From: Liriodendron chinense
Taxonomy: Eukaryota; Streptophyta; Magnoliopsida; Magnoliales; Magnoliaceae
Length of the DNA: 64,000 bases
Reading direction: 5' to 3'
Assembly (NCBI GenBank): GCA_003013855.2
Contig: ML058469.1
Coordinates: 1,302,001-1,366,000, forward strand
The translations under genes and the position numbers were made by a program. Positions 34,096 to 44,461 of this stretch are shown here, piece by piece; positions within the stretch are counted from its first letter, which is position 1, and each line of letters opens with the position of its first letter. Under the pieces are notes generated by a model. The model was given only the letters and a program-made list of their open reading frames with translations, was not told the DNA's origin and did no database searches.

Positions 34096-34773
34096 GAATC
34101 AAAGGCGGGCCCACATGATGAATGAGCTGCATTGAAGGGTGACGCAGCCATAGGCGGAACGTGATCGATCACCATCTCTCCCGTGGGATAACTGATCCGA
34201 ATCCACAGATCTATCGGGAATCCTCAACCGATCTTCCTTGATTTCTTAAGGGGCACTCGAAGAACACAAGAAAACAGAGATAAACTTAAAGAGAAGCTTT
34301 AAAATTGATTAATTAATTCTCTATAATAAAAATAAAAGGGTTTAAATAGTCTATCAATAAAAGAAAAGCCCTAAAACGAGATTAGGAAGAGTTCTAACCG
34401 AAACTGAAAGTAAATTAATTAAAAAATGGCAACTCCGCACTTGTCATATGACTGGTCGTCAGGGGCCATGACTGGTCATCAATGGTCTAAAATAGTCCAG
34501 TGGGTTGGACTATTTTCCAACATAAATTCGACCGATCTTGGGACCGTTCATCAGATCGCACGACCGGTCGTGAATGACCTTGGACAGTCCTAATACTAAA
34601 TTTGATCAATCTGAAGACCTGTCGTGATCGGTGTTGGAAATGGATGATCGGTCAGACGACCGATCATCAAACCCTATTTCTACTAAGCCTTGCCTCCTTC
34701 TTTGGGGGTCTTCCTTGGGTCCTTTTTTTGGTCCATCTTCATCATGTAAAGATGTGTGACCTCCTCTACATCA
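34096..34773 (-). repeat. LTR of element G (left boundary uncertain)
   Basis: On the - strand the LTR starts TGATGTAGAGGAGGTC, right after the polypurine tract TTAAGGAGGGAAGAC (34774-34788). It holds several GACCGGTC / GACTGGTC / GACCGATC words between about 34447 and 34676, and a TATTTAAA box near 34331-34338 on the - strand. The far end is not defined; E's LTR ends at 34095. Confidence 0.55.
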
Positions 34774-34784
34774 GTCTTCCCTCC

Positions 34785-35002
34785 TTAAAAAGAACTCAAC
34801 CTCGAGTTCTCATTTGCTTCTAGCTCATGGTACTCATACAAGTCGGCGACGTTGAACGTATAGGAGATTCGAGCTTCTCCAAAAGATCAACAACATAAGC
34901 ATTGTCATTGATCTTTCTAAGGATCGGCACGGGCCCGATTTTATAGTGCTTGAGTTTGTTGTACATGCTAGTAGGGAAGCGTTCCTTACACATATGGACC
35001 AG
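34785..35002 (-). pseudogene. C-terminal end of integrase, element G
   Basis: The - strand reads CKERFP, then MYNKLKHYKIGPVPILRKIN and DNAYVVDL. After a frame change it ends FNVADLYEYHELE with a TAA stop overlapping the polypurine tract. This is the conserved tail after the integrase core in chromovirus-like elements. The piece is separated from its core by the solo LTR at 35003-38253. The frame change near 34870 and the stop near 38265 make it inactive. Confidence 0.75.
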
Positions 35003-35064
35003 TGTTCTCTCGCCTCAAGTGCAAGGCTACGATGTAGTAATAACTTGGTGAGACCGAGGTCGAT

Positions 35065-36973
35065 TGTTCGCTCGCCTCAAGTGTAAGGCTGCGATGTAGT
35101 AATAAATCTCGGTAAGACCGAGGTCGATCCACAGGGAAAGAGGTAAACAATTCCAAGTACTCTAATAACTAGAATCTAAGAAGTTTGAGAAGATAGTTTT
35201 TCACATAAAATAGAAAAATCTGAAATTAAGAAGAACTAGAGCATCAAGGATCCACTTGTAGTGGTCTAATGCCAATCCATTCATCCAAGTACAACACAAT
35301 TAGAATCAAAGTCCTATCTCTCATCTAATTGGAAGATATAACATTCAAGCACAAACAATCCCACTTAAATCTGGAAATTAGATTTCTAGTTCTAATGAAG
35401 CACATAGAACTTGAACTTGTAGCCTTCGGAGTAACAGCCATGCCTATGGACTATGGCATGCTCAAGGGTTACTACAATTCTAATTCAAACAACCCAATCA
35501 TGGTAATCTTAGAGAATTGCAAGGAACTCATGTCCGGAGCACACAAACTCTCACAATTCATCTAAAAATCTGAACTTTATTCAAACTAGAACTTTAAAAT
35601 CCAAAATTAAGAAAAGGGTACTTGAAATAAAAGAATTAAAGCATTGGAACCAACTACAAATTTCACCTCTAGCTCTAGCTAAGAGGTTAGCTAAGGAAAA
35701 ACATATTAAAACTAGAACTAGAACTAAGAAAAGGAAGAAAAACTAGCTGGAGGAGGCTAGGTAGCCTCCTGAGACTTGAACTCCTTGCTTCCCACGTCCT
35801 TGGTTGATTTGGAATAGAAAAGAGCACCTCCTTTTATAGTGCAGCAATAGTACAGCAACATAGCAGAATTTGTTTCGCCTGGTACGGCTTAACCAATGGT
35901 CGGATTGCCTTCAAATTTGGTTTGTAGCTTCCTTGTAATGTGATCTTCCTCATAGATGATTTAGATTTCCAAGATTATCCTCTGAATGGGCCCACCAATC
36001 ACATCACCGACCGCCTCTCAAAATCGCGCACTTTGGGTACCTTCAGAACCAGTCATCTTGCTTTCAACGCCCCGGAGTGTACAGAGGTCGGATTGATCTC
36101 AAATTGTGAACATTGGTAGAAAACTTCCTCCTATACATGATGGATGGATTAGATTGTCCAAAAAACCCCAGAATATGGTCCGAAAATTAGAACACTCAGC
36201 CCTTTTATAAACTCTGCGCAGTTGGATCTTTCTGGATGGTCCATCTTTCTTCAACCGGTACGATCAAACCACAAATCCTTTTGATCTGAAACTTTTGTGG
36301 TTATTTACATATGGATGTGATCTAAAATATGGTCAAAGTAGATTCTTCATATCATCAATGATGGGTCACCTGGACCGGCCCAGAGTTGAACAGCGAAATC
36401 TGGAACTTTTTGGACAGTTCGTATTGTTTTGGGCACCACGGTCAATCCGTAGCTCCGATCGACACGAAACCACTTGGGTTAGTTCGGCGTCGAGCTCCTC
36501 TTCGATATGGAGAAGATGGATTTCCAAATATCATCAAGATGGCTTCAGAAAAGTGGTCCGAAAAATCAGAAACGGGAATGGCCTGCTGTATGCAATCTGG
36601 AAGTTGAACTTTGCATGGCCGACCGGTCACGACCGGTCGAACAGGGCTGGCCGACCGGTCATGACCGGTCGGACAAAGCTGGCCTTGCTCCAGGGAGTGC
36701 ATCCGACCGGTCATGACTGGTCGGAAACAGTTTTGCCTGTTTTTCTTCTTTCTTTTCTTCTCTCCTTCCTCTCTCTTTGCTTTCTTCTTTCTTTGGTCCA
36801 CCTTGGGCCTTCATCAAAGGCTCCAAATGGCCCCTTTTTGGTCTCTAATTGAGTGAAGTCCGCTCTCATCCCTACAATCACAAAACATGCATTAGATGGG
36901 CCTTTTAATCATGAAAACCATGCATACCATGTCATGTAGTGGGCAATGCAATGTATAAATTGGAGGTTCAACA
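35065..36973 (-). mobile_element. Inner solo LTR nested in the outer solo LTR
   Basis: 1909 bp, TGTTCGCTCGCC to GAGGTTCAACA, with a perfect target duplication TCGAT (35060-35064 and 36974-36978). It landed 62 bp inside the outer LTR, just after the conserved GACCGAGGTCGAT. U5 hairpin at 35108-35122, TATA (complement of CCTTTTATAG) at 35830-35839. Three GACCGGTC dyads lie at 36617-36725. It is a long form with extra sequence, shared with 12050-12850, between TATA and dyads. A 185-codon frame across it is fortuitous. Confidence 0.92.
36617..36725. repeat. GACCGGTC dyad array in the inner solo LTR
   Basis: Three inverted repeats of the form CCGACCGGTC, two-base spacer (AC or AT), GACCGGTCGG. 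The third has one altered arm (GACTGGTCGG). Spacings are about 32 and 53 bp. Confidence 0.9.
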
Positions 36974-38253
36974 TCGATCCATAGGGAAAAGGGTAAAACA
37001 ATTCTAACTTTCTAATAACTTGAATCTAGAAGTTTTGGAAAATCAGGTTTTAAGAACTATGATTAAAATAGAAAAGTAAATAATGTAAAATTGTGAATTA
37101 AAGAGGAAACTAGAGCATTAAGGATCCACTTGTAGGAGCTCAATGCCAATCCATTTATCCAAGCACAAACACAATTATAATTAAAGTCCTATCTCTCATC
37201 TAATTGGAAGATATTGCATTCAAACACAAACAATCCAACTCAATCTGGAAATCATACTTCTAGTTTTAATAAGGCATGGAGAAGATGAACTTGTAGCCTT
37301 CGAAGTAACAACCATACCAAGAGATCATAGCATGCTCCAGGGTTACTGCAATTCATATCTCATCAAACTAATATGATTATCCTTAGAGAATTGCAAGGAA
37401 CTTATGTCCGGAGTACACAAACTCTCACAAATCATCTAAAAATACCAACTTTATTCAAACTAAAACTTAAAAATTCAAAATTAAAGTAAGAGTACTTGCA
37501 TAAATGAATTGAACATCAAAACTAACTACAAGCTTCACCTCTTAGATCTAGTTAAGAGTTAATTAGAAGAAAGCATAGAAAAATTAGAACTACAACTAAG
37601 AAAGAAAGAAAAACTAGTTGTAGAAGGCTAGGAGGCCTCCTAGGACTAGATCTCTTTGCTCCCCACGTCCTATGATGCCTTAGGAAGAGAGTGGCGGTGA
37701 CCTTTTATAGGAGAAATCCTACACCAAGTTAGAAACTTCCAGAAATCGTAGAGTCCTTACGCAATCTGGACGCTGGCCGGTTGATCAGAGCCCCTTGGCC
37801 AACTGATCGGAGCTTGCACAACAACAAACATAAGTGTCTAGACCTCCAGATTCTCAAACCAACCTGCCCGTCGACTGGTCGGCCGACCGGTCAGGCACTC
37901 CATCCGACTGGTCGGACAATGTAAAAACTATCTAGAGATTTTCTGCTTGAAATCTAATTTTGGGATTTTTGGCCACCCGTCCTCTACAGTGGTTGACCGA
38001 TCGATCACTCTATAAACTTGTGTTCTCTCCTTTCTTTCTTCTCTTTCTTTCTTGCATCTTTCCTCCACCTCTTGTCCTTTCTTCGTTTGATCTTCAAGGT
38101 ATCCTAAAGTGGTCTTTTCAACCATGAATTGGTGAAGTCTCTCTCTCATTCTTAAAATAACAAAAACATGTATTAGATGGGTTTTTAAACATACAAACCA
38201 TGCATAATGTGTGATGAATTGGGGTTAGAATACATACAATTTAAAGTTCAATA

Positions 38254-38871
38254 ACCATCACTTAATCCCTGACCTCGAAGACCTTAGCATGATGATGCTT
38301 GTCCGCGTCTTCCTTGTACTTTCTGTTTGATTCTAGCAGTTTCTTCTGAACTTCAACATGAACTTCAATAATCCTTTCCGCCATGTCTCGGAACCTTGGG
38401 CAGGGGAACCAAGTCGAGCGTGTGGTGAGGAGTTCGTCCATAGACAATTTGGAATGATGACTTCCCTATTGATTGATTCACTATGTTGTTGAAGGCAAAC
38501 TCAGCTTGAGATATGGCTAAGTCCCATTGCTTCGGCTTGTCACTTGAGATGCACCGAAGGAGGTTACCCAACATTCTATTCACAACTTCAGTTTGGCCAT
38601 CTGTCTGAGGATGATATGCGCTGTTGAACTGAAGCTGAGTATCAAATTGACTCCATAAAGTCTGCCAAAAATGACCAATGGACAGAGTATCATGGTCAGA
38701 AGTAATCTTCTTAGGAATCTCATGCAATCTCACTACTTTCCTGAAGAATAAATTGGCTACACTTATTGCGTCATATGTTTTCTTGCACGGTATGAAGTGT
38801 CCCATCTTCAAGAACCGATCTACCACCATGAACACAGAATCGGCATCGCGCTGAATTCTTGGGAGACTTAA
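38254..38871 (-). pseudogene. Integrase core fragment of element G
   Basis: On the - strand from 38871: LPRIQRDADSVFMVVDRF, then VVRLHEIPKKITSDHDTLS (second catalytic Asp), NSAYHPQTDGQTEVVNRML (catalytic Glu) and SFQIVYGRTPHHTLDLVPLP. Integrase joins element DNA to the host chromosome. The first catalytic Asp would lie just upstream, beyond the insertion point of B (target CTTAA, 38867-38871). A frame change after GGKDY and a stop near 38265 break it. The rest of G should lie to the right of B, outside the window. Confidence 0.85.
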
Positions 38872-40308
38872 TGTAGACACCCCACCTTCGGCTACAAAGT
38901 TTGTTGAGATAGCTAAATGAACGAAGGTCCATACCCCCAAACCTTAGATCCAAAACCAGAGAAACTCACTCTTCCAACCCCCACTCCATTGCTTAACTCA
39001 AGCCTAAACCTAGTCAAGTCACCCCTAAATATCATCCTGAAAAACCACCCATAAAAAAATCAGTACAAAAATCCTAAAAAAGTCAAACTTGGTGAGTCAA
39101 CCCACTGAGTCAAATCACCGAGTCAACTCATTGGGTTAGTCCAGCCCTTGTACCCAATCAACTCACCTTGTCAAACCATCTTTTAAACCTTGTTGACTCA
39201 CCTAGTTTCGAGCCGCAACTTCGGAGCAGCTCCAAACCTCGAACTTGAGGCTTTCTTGCTTCAGGTTTAGAGGCCGTACGCTTCGAAGCTAGAGCAACGT
39301 AGCCATACGGGTGGCCCTTAGAGGGCCGCCAGCCCCTATTTATGAGAGCTGCTACTTTCGTAGCTATAAATACCCCGTCTCCCTTTTGTTTTTATCATTC
39401 CTCAACACCCAAAGAAATTCAGAAATTTCGAGTCTATCTCCTTCCCTATAACCCATTCCTCCACCAAGGAGAGCCCGAGTGAGAAGAGTCTAGCCCTGGT
39501 CCAGCCCAGCCTGACCCTGGTTTAAGCCTCTTCATCTACCTAAGTCTCGATCTTAGCTGATTGAAGTAAATCCTTGCGAAACCTCCATTTATCTAACTAC
39601 TCTTATATCAGCATCATCTCATTTGCATCTAGCATAAGTGCAACCTTTATTATTCTTCTAACCACCTTGCTTGTCATTCCACTATAAACACTTGATCAAG
39701 TCTTAGCGTATGCTCTGAGGCTTGTTGGTCCATTCGAAATTTACTCATCAGAAACTCTGACCGATCGAACACACATCATTCATATTGTATAAAGCACCTA
39801 TCAGTTCGAGCATATGCTCTAGGCTTGCCTGTTTGATTGGAATCTGCCCATCAGAACCTCTTACTGTTTAGACCTATATTCGTGCATCATATCTTTCATG
39901 AGAATGTGCGAGGAATAATTCAGACTTTTAAGTATTAGTTAGATTTTGTGAAATAAAGACCATAATTCGGTACGGACAGAGTGGGTGCCTAACACCTTCC
40001 CACCCTGTAATTGTGATCATTTACCTCGAATCTCTGACCGCAGATAAAAAAAAGTCATTTTAGAGGAAGAAATCCTTGGATTCCCTTCTCTAACTTTTCC
40101 ACGGGGTCTAGCCGACTGTAGATTCGAAGTAAATGGCTAGTGGCAACTCTGGTCTTATATGAACTCTTTCAAACATATCTAGTTTAACCCAATGATAACA
40201 CGACAATCGAAAAAGCCCTAGAGAAAGAGGCGAGCCAGTGGTAACGGCGATTCGCACAACTCCTTTTCGAAAAGGAGGGTCGGGAGCACGGAAAGGCGAG
40301 CGCCCACA
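38872..40308 (+). repeat. 5' LTR of Tat-like element B
   Basis: TGTAGACACCCC to GCGAGCGCCCACA, 1437 bp, matching the LTRs of A and E. TATAAATA lies at 39365-39372 in the context GCTATAAATACCCCGTC. It is followed after three bases by a primer binding site, which fixes it as a 5' LTR. Confidence 0.9.
39365..39372 (+). promoter_or_regulatory. TATA box of B's 5' LTR
   Basis: TATAAATA in a context conserved among the three Tat LTR copies (8130, 33129, 39365). Confidence 0.65.
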
Positions 40309-40311
40309 AAA

Positions 40312-40329
40312 TGACTACTCTGCTGGGGA
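40312..40329 (+). promoter_or_regulatory. Primer binding site of B
   Basis: TGACTACTCTGCTGGGGA, three bases after the LTR, close to the TGGCGACTC...GGGGA sites of Tat/Ogre elements. Those are reported to pair with tRNA-Arg; I have not matched it to a tRNA. Two bases differ from the usual TGGCGACT start. Confidence 0.7.
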
Positions 40330-40572
40330 TATAGCTAGTCCAACTAGTTGTAATCCAACTTGAAAAATAGAATCCCTCTTACACTTGAAAGTCACTAGTC
40401 CTCATACAATCTCATATGCATAGCATTCCATCCATAAGCTAGAAAATATAGACAATCCCAAAACAAAAAAAAAGAGTAGAACATATTCCTCATCATTGCG
40501 CCTCCTCGGGCTCAACGTCCTCGAAAACAGCTTCCATACCGCAGCATAATCCGCACCCGAGCTCAGTAAGCC

Positions 40573-42842
40573 ATGTCAGACCATGAAGAGGAAGGTCACC
40601 TCTTCCCTGCCCTCGACATGGCCGAACCGCAACCTCTAGTGCAACAACCGATTGAGAACACGCCAATCATGCAAGAATTGGCACAAGGAATGAGAGCAAT
40701 GCGTGAAATGTTCTTGCAATTCATGCAAGCACAAGCTACCGCAGCAGCCAGCAATCAAGTTGGCCCGCCCAGTTCAACAATCTCAACAGCCATGCTGAGC
40801 CCTTCCGGCCTCCAGTTCAAATCAAGCACAACCGTTGGAGTCTGCCCAAGACTACCGAAAACAGTTGTCTAAGCCCTCTGTTATGGGGCATCCTTCTCAA
40901 TACCTGCCTGTGAAGACAAAACTGTATCAGAGCATTCTCGCCGCAGGGACTTCCAGTTAATTTTTAGTCAATCTCGCAAGTAATGATCTCAGTAGATTCC
41001 AGCATGCCCTCGCCGATGGGACCCCTTTTCTTTCTCAGTATGTCCCCGCCGATAAGACCTTTACTTAATTTCAGCACATCCCCGCCGATGGAATTTCAAT
41101 TCAATTTTCAACAGCAGGGACAGCACTGGCGAATGCCCACAAAGGGGATCAGTGTCAAGCCCACGTCAATCAGCGGACAATGAAGAATACCCAACAAGGG
41201 GGTTACTTCTCAACATCTCAGCCTCCTACAAACAGGAGCACTTTTCAATTCCAGCACATCCCCGCCGATGGGATTCCAGTTAATTTTCAACAATCTTCAA
41301 TTCAGCAATCTCCAGTTAATTTTCATCAATCATCAATTCAGCAAACTCCAGTTAATTTCCAGCAAGTTCTAGTTCAACTTTCAGTTCAGTCTCTAGCTTA
41401 ATTACAGTCATTTCAAGCACAAGTTCATCAAAATTCAGTTCAATCATCAAGTCAAATTCAGCAACCCACAATTGCTTTCTAGCAAACTCATAAGGTCAAA
41501 GACATTGACCACTATGCATAAGAAGAACATGCCTTACTACGAGAGGCACTAACTACTCGAGTGGATCATGTGGGATTGGACGAGTTGTGGGAGCAGTTTC
41601 AGATGTTGCAAAATTAACTACAGAGGCAAAAGGGAATCGATCTACCCTCAACCAAGTTCAGAGACTTGGGTCCCTTTCTAGATGCTCAGATACCTCAAAA
41701 CTTTGAGGTATTAAAATTCAAAAGATACAACGGTAGCGGCTGCCCCACAGCATATCTTAAGGCTTTCTATGGAGAACTAAGTGCAGTCGTAGGAAATGAA
41801 GGAGCCCTCATTTGCTTATTCCGAAAATCTCTGAAGGGTGATGCCCTAGATTGGTATACATCATTGGACTGCCATTGTATCAGGACTTGGGAACAGCTTT
41901 CCTAGGCTTTCGTTGACAGATTCACATACAATCTTAACATGGCACCCAGGAGAACAGACCTTACAGCTCTCAAGCAAAGGAGTGACGAAACATTGTAGGC
42001 TTATGTGGGGCATTGACAAGCTATGACAGCCAGAATACGAACGCCGATCAATGACAAGGAACAAATCTCCATGATTGTTCATTCAACATATCCTGGGATA
42101 TCTGGGTATCTCATCTCGCATTCATATGCAAATTTCTCTCAATTGATCCGTGCTGGAGAGCAAGTCGAAGCAGGAATTCGTGCAAGGACAATCTCCCCAT
42201 GGCCTCACCAAGCCACTCTAGTCAAACGGAACAGAGTGGAAGGAAGACCTATCGGATATAGGAATGGAAACCATAGCGGTTTTCCTCCTCGCCGACAGAG
42301 GTAAACAACATCATCGTCATTGCTCAGGGCAACCAGTACATTCCTCCACAAGGACGCCAACCATATCAGTAGAATCGGTCTTAACATCAACCTCGGAGGT
42401 ACTAATCGCAGCCATCCCCACCGCCACCAAATCTTCAACCACAACCACAACCACCTCGACAGCAGTAGCAATTCAGGGGGAATGGCCAATATTGATATCA
42501 GAACAGGCAAAATTACAGGGAGTCCAAAAAATTCACCCCGCTCACTCAGTCGCTCAGTCAAGTCTTGACTATGCTGATGCAAAAGCAATTACTCACTCTA
42601 ATGGCACCCACGCCTCCTCCAAATCCTCTGCCTCCGAACTATTGAGAAAATGAGTATTGTGCCTACCATCAAGGCCGTGGTCACACCACTGATCGATGTA
42701 TAACTCTGAAGAATGCCATCCAAAATCTGAATGACGACCGCAATATCGTTATCTCGGTCCCTGGAACTCCTCCAGCTGCTCCTACCAATATCCTTTAGAA
42801 TCCTCTGTCACAGCATCCAATGGACCCCAGTTCGTCTCGCGA
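40573..42842 (+). pseudogene. Decayed gag of element B
   Basis: Starts at Met 40573 (MSDHEEEGHLFPALDMAEP) with a helical, Gln-rich N-terminus (MREMFLQFMQAQATAAAS). The capsid-like domain lies at 41666-42170: LKFKRYNGSGCPTAYLKAF, ALICLFRKSLKGDALDWYTS, and FVDRFTYNLNMAPRRTDL after one stop. These are retrotransposon Gag motifs; Gag forms the particle that packages element RNA. Stops occur near 41905, 41998 and 42015, and the region after 42300 is frame-broken. C is inserted at 42847/42848 and Gag-linker sequence resumes at 53231. Confidence 0.8.
40983..41400 (+). repeat. Imperfect repeats in B gag encoding Gln/Pro-rich segments
   Basis: Two nested motifs: CACATCCCCGCCGATGG (about 41009, 41043, 41076, 41260) and CCAGTTAATTTTCAACA with AATTCAGCAA (41276-41370, about 40-bp period). 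In frame the latter encodes PVNFQQSSIQQ-like units. Confidence 0.7.
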
Positions 42843-42888
42843 CCCTATGTTCGCTTCCCCAAGTGTAGGGTTGCGATGTAGTAATAAA

Positions 42889-42903
42889 CTCGGTAATACC
42901 GAG
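42889..42903 (-). promoter_or_regulatory. U5 hairpin segment of the C 3' LTR
   Basis: CTCGGTAATACCGAG: a 6-bp perfect stem around three bases. The same position in every Athila-like LTR here forms a stem (11208, 29696, 35108, 51651, 59270). Confidence 0.7.
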
Positions 42904-43812
42904 GTCGATCCACAGGGACTTATGTATGATGTCACAAACTCATCCACAAGTTTCTATTGAAGCTAACAATCAAAGTTTGAATAGAATGTGTGTGATTAAC
43001 AGTTTAAGCTAAATTGAATGTAAACAATTATAAGAAGGCACTAGGGGTTCGAGGATTCACTTGTAGCAATCCTCGATGTTCAATCCGCTGTGGTTTCCCA
43101 TTCTCTCAACTAGAATCACCAGTCAGGTCTATCTAGTCGATGATAGAACTGTTAAACCAGAAGTCTGTAACATGTAAGTTCTGTGCATAAAGTTCACTCA
43201 ACTCTAGGCTGATCTGAGCATGCTCATTGCATAGGTCATTCACCTTTTCTATATGTCCAATTCCCAATCATAACCATCCTCAAGTCTTCTCACAAGACAA
43301 GGCTAGATCATGATTTGAACTGGATTCAAATTATATGCACAGTCTATACATATTCCAGATAATCAACCAAAACTAGAACTTTGGCATGAAGCCCCTTTAT
43401 GAAGAACTTGGTACTAGAGCGCACTCCAATTCCTCGGATCATACAGGTCTAGACCGTTGCAAACAAATTAAGCAGATAAGTAATTCATCCAAACATCCAT
43501 GAGTCATCACAAGACTAAGAGAAATTACTTAAAAACTTGTATAAACTTCAAACCTTAGTTCATAATCCTTAATTCCAAACTGAAAACCACTTAACTACGA
43601 ATTAAAACATCTTGGATACACTACAAGCTTCACCTCTTAGCCCTAGCTAAGAGGTTTAGCTGCTCATGATCCAAGGAAACATGAAACAACTCTTAAAAAC
43701 ATGAAAACAGCAAAGCAAACCAAAAGGAGTTGTGAAACTCCAATCTTCACTTCCACAGCCTCCAACCTCGCTTGAACCCTTCTAGGATACCCTAGAAACA
43801 ATCCCTAGGTGT

Positions 43813-43822
43813 CTATTTATAG
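43813..43822 (-). promoter_or_regulatory. TATA box of the C 3' LTR
   Basis: The complement of CTATTTATAG reads CTATAAATAG on the element strand, about 100 bp downstream of the dyad array. Confidence 0.65.
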
Positions 43823-43924
43823 TTTGGAGGCTCCCCAACGTCGGAAGAATCGGAAATTTGCGTAACACTTACGCAGCGCAGAGAATTTCGGGAAGAAATT
43901 AGAAAGTTCTAACTCAGTACGCAT

Positions 43925-44229
43925 GGCCGACCGGTCAAGACCGGTCGGCCTCAAGTGAAAATACTCCAGCAGGTATGCCCGACCGGTCAAGACCGGTCGG
44001 GCCTTGTAGAACCGCAATCCAGCAAGCCACTCCGACCGGTCAAGACCGGTCGGATGTTTTTCTTCACATTGCAGCAACACTGACCGACCGGTCTTGACCG
44101 GTCGGTCCTATTCATTGAATTCCTAGCAGCACTGTCCGACCGGTCATGACCGGTCGGACGTCTTCAGTAGCATCCTCCATACATGGCAGACCGGTTACTG
44201 ACCGGTCTGGCTTCCTTGGCCGACCGGTC
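43925..44229. repeat. Palindromic GACCGGTC dyad array, C 3' LTR
   Basis: Dyads at 43925-43950, 43977-44002, 44031-44054, 44082-44107, 44134-44159 and 44187-44209, plus a single arm at 44220-44229. Each is CCGACCGGTC, two-base spacer, GACCGGTCGG; the sixth has a longer spacer. Flanking bases extend the pairing differently in each dyad (GG/CC, GC/GC, T/A, GA/TC, GT/AC). Start-to-start spacing is close to 52 bp. The array lies in U3, upstream of TATA. Confidence 0.97.
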
Positions 44230-44451
44230 AGCACTTTTTCTTCTTTGCTTTCTTCTCTTCGATCTTCCTTCAATACTTCATCCTATGGTCTTCAATACTT
44301 GTAAGGAGTCCTCATTTAGCTTTCAAATGGTGAGCTCTCCATCTTGTCCCTACAATCACACATCATGCATTAAGTTAGTTCTTTAAACGTATATATCGTG
44401 CATAATGAGTGATGCATTGGGGTTAGAATATGCATAATTATGAGCTCAACA

Positions 44452-44461
44452 CACCCCCTAA
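44452..44461 (-). promoter_or_regulatory. Polypurine tract of C
   Basis: On the element strand TTAGGGGGTG directly precedes the 3' LTR start TGTTGAGCTC. D has GTTGGGGGTG in the same place. Confidence 0.8.

Larger units (their letters stand above)
35003..38253 (-). mobile_element. Outer Athila-like solo LTR in G's integrase, itself interrupted
   Basis: Starts TGTTCTCTCGCCTCAAGTGC and ends AAAGTTCAATA (terminal CA changed to TA). The target duplication is ACCAG (34998-35002) versus ACCAT (38254-38258), one mismatch. Removing it restores the integrase reading order, which supports one insertion. It contains the inner solo LTR at 35065-36973, leaving about 1.34 kb of its own sequence. The TATA box (complement of CCTTTTATAG) is at 37701-37710 and dyads such as GACTGGTCGGCCGACCGGTC lie at about 37780-37990. 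Confidence 0.85.
34096..38871 (-). mobile_element. 3' end of gypsy element G, split by solo LTRs and cut by B
   Basis: On the - strand the integrase catalytic region (38871-38254) continues, after removal of a solo LTR, into the C-terminal integrase end (35002-34785). A polypurine tract and an LTR-like stretch follow. Upstream parts are cut off where B's LTR begins at 38872. The protein type (HPQTDGQTEVVNR, ERFP, YNKLK, KIGPV, INDNAYVVDL) is that of chromovirus-like gypsy elements; I cannot name the lineage. Confidence 0.75.
42848..44451 (-). repeat. 3' LTR of C
   Basis: 1604 bp, TGTTCGCTTCCCC to GAGCTCAACA as read on +. U5 hairpin at 42889-42903; TATA (complement of CTATTTATAG) at 43813-43822; seven dyad sites at 43925-44229. 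The last dyad has lost 10 bp compared with the other LTR. Confidence 0.95.

Noticed and set aside
35108..35135. Resemblance of GGTCGATCC in U5 to a tRNA B box
   Set aside because: One base short of the consensus, no A box or cloverleaf, and explained by the conserved U5 hairpin segment.
36295..36852. A 185-codon open frame on +
   Set aside because: It spans the dyad array of a solo LTR and has low-complexity Ser/Leu runs; the complementary frame is equally long. No protein motif.
43925..44229. CRISPR-like appearance of the dyad array
   Set aside because: Repeats are palindromic, vary in flanks and lie in a eukaryotic LTR; there are no unique spacers of fixed length and no cas genes.
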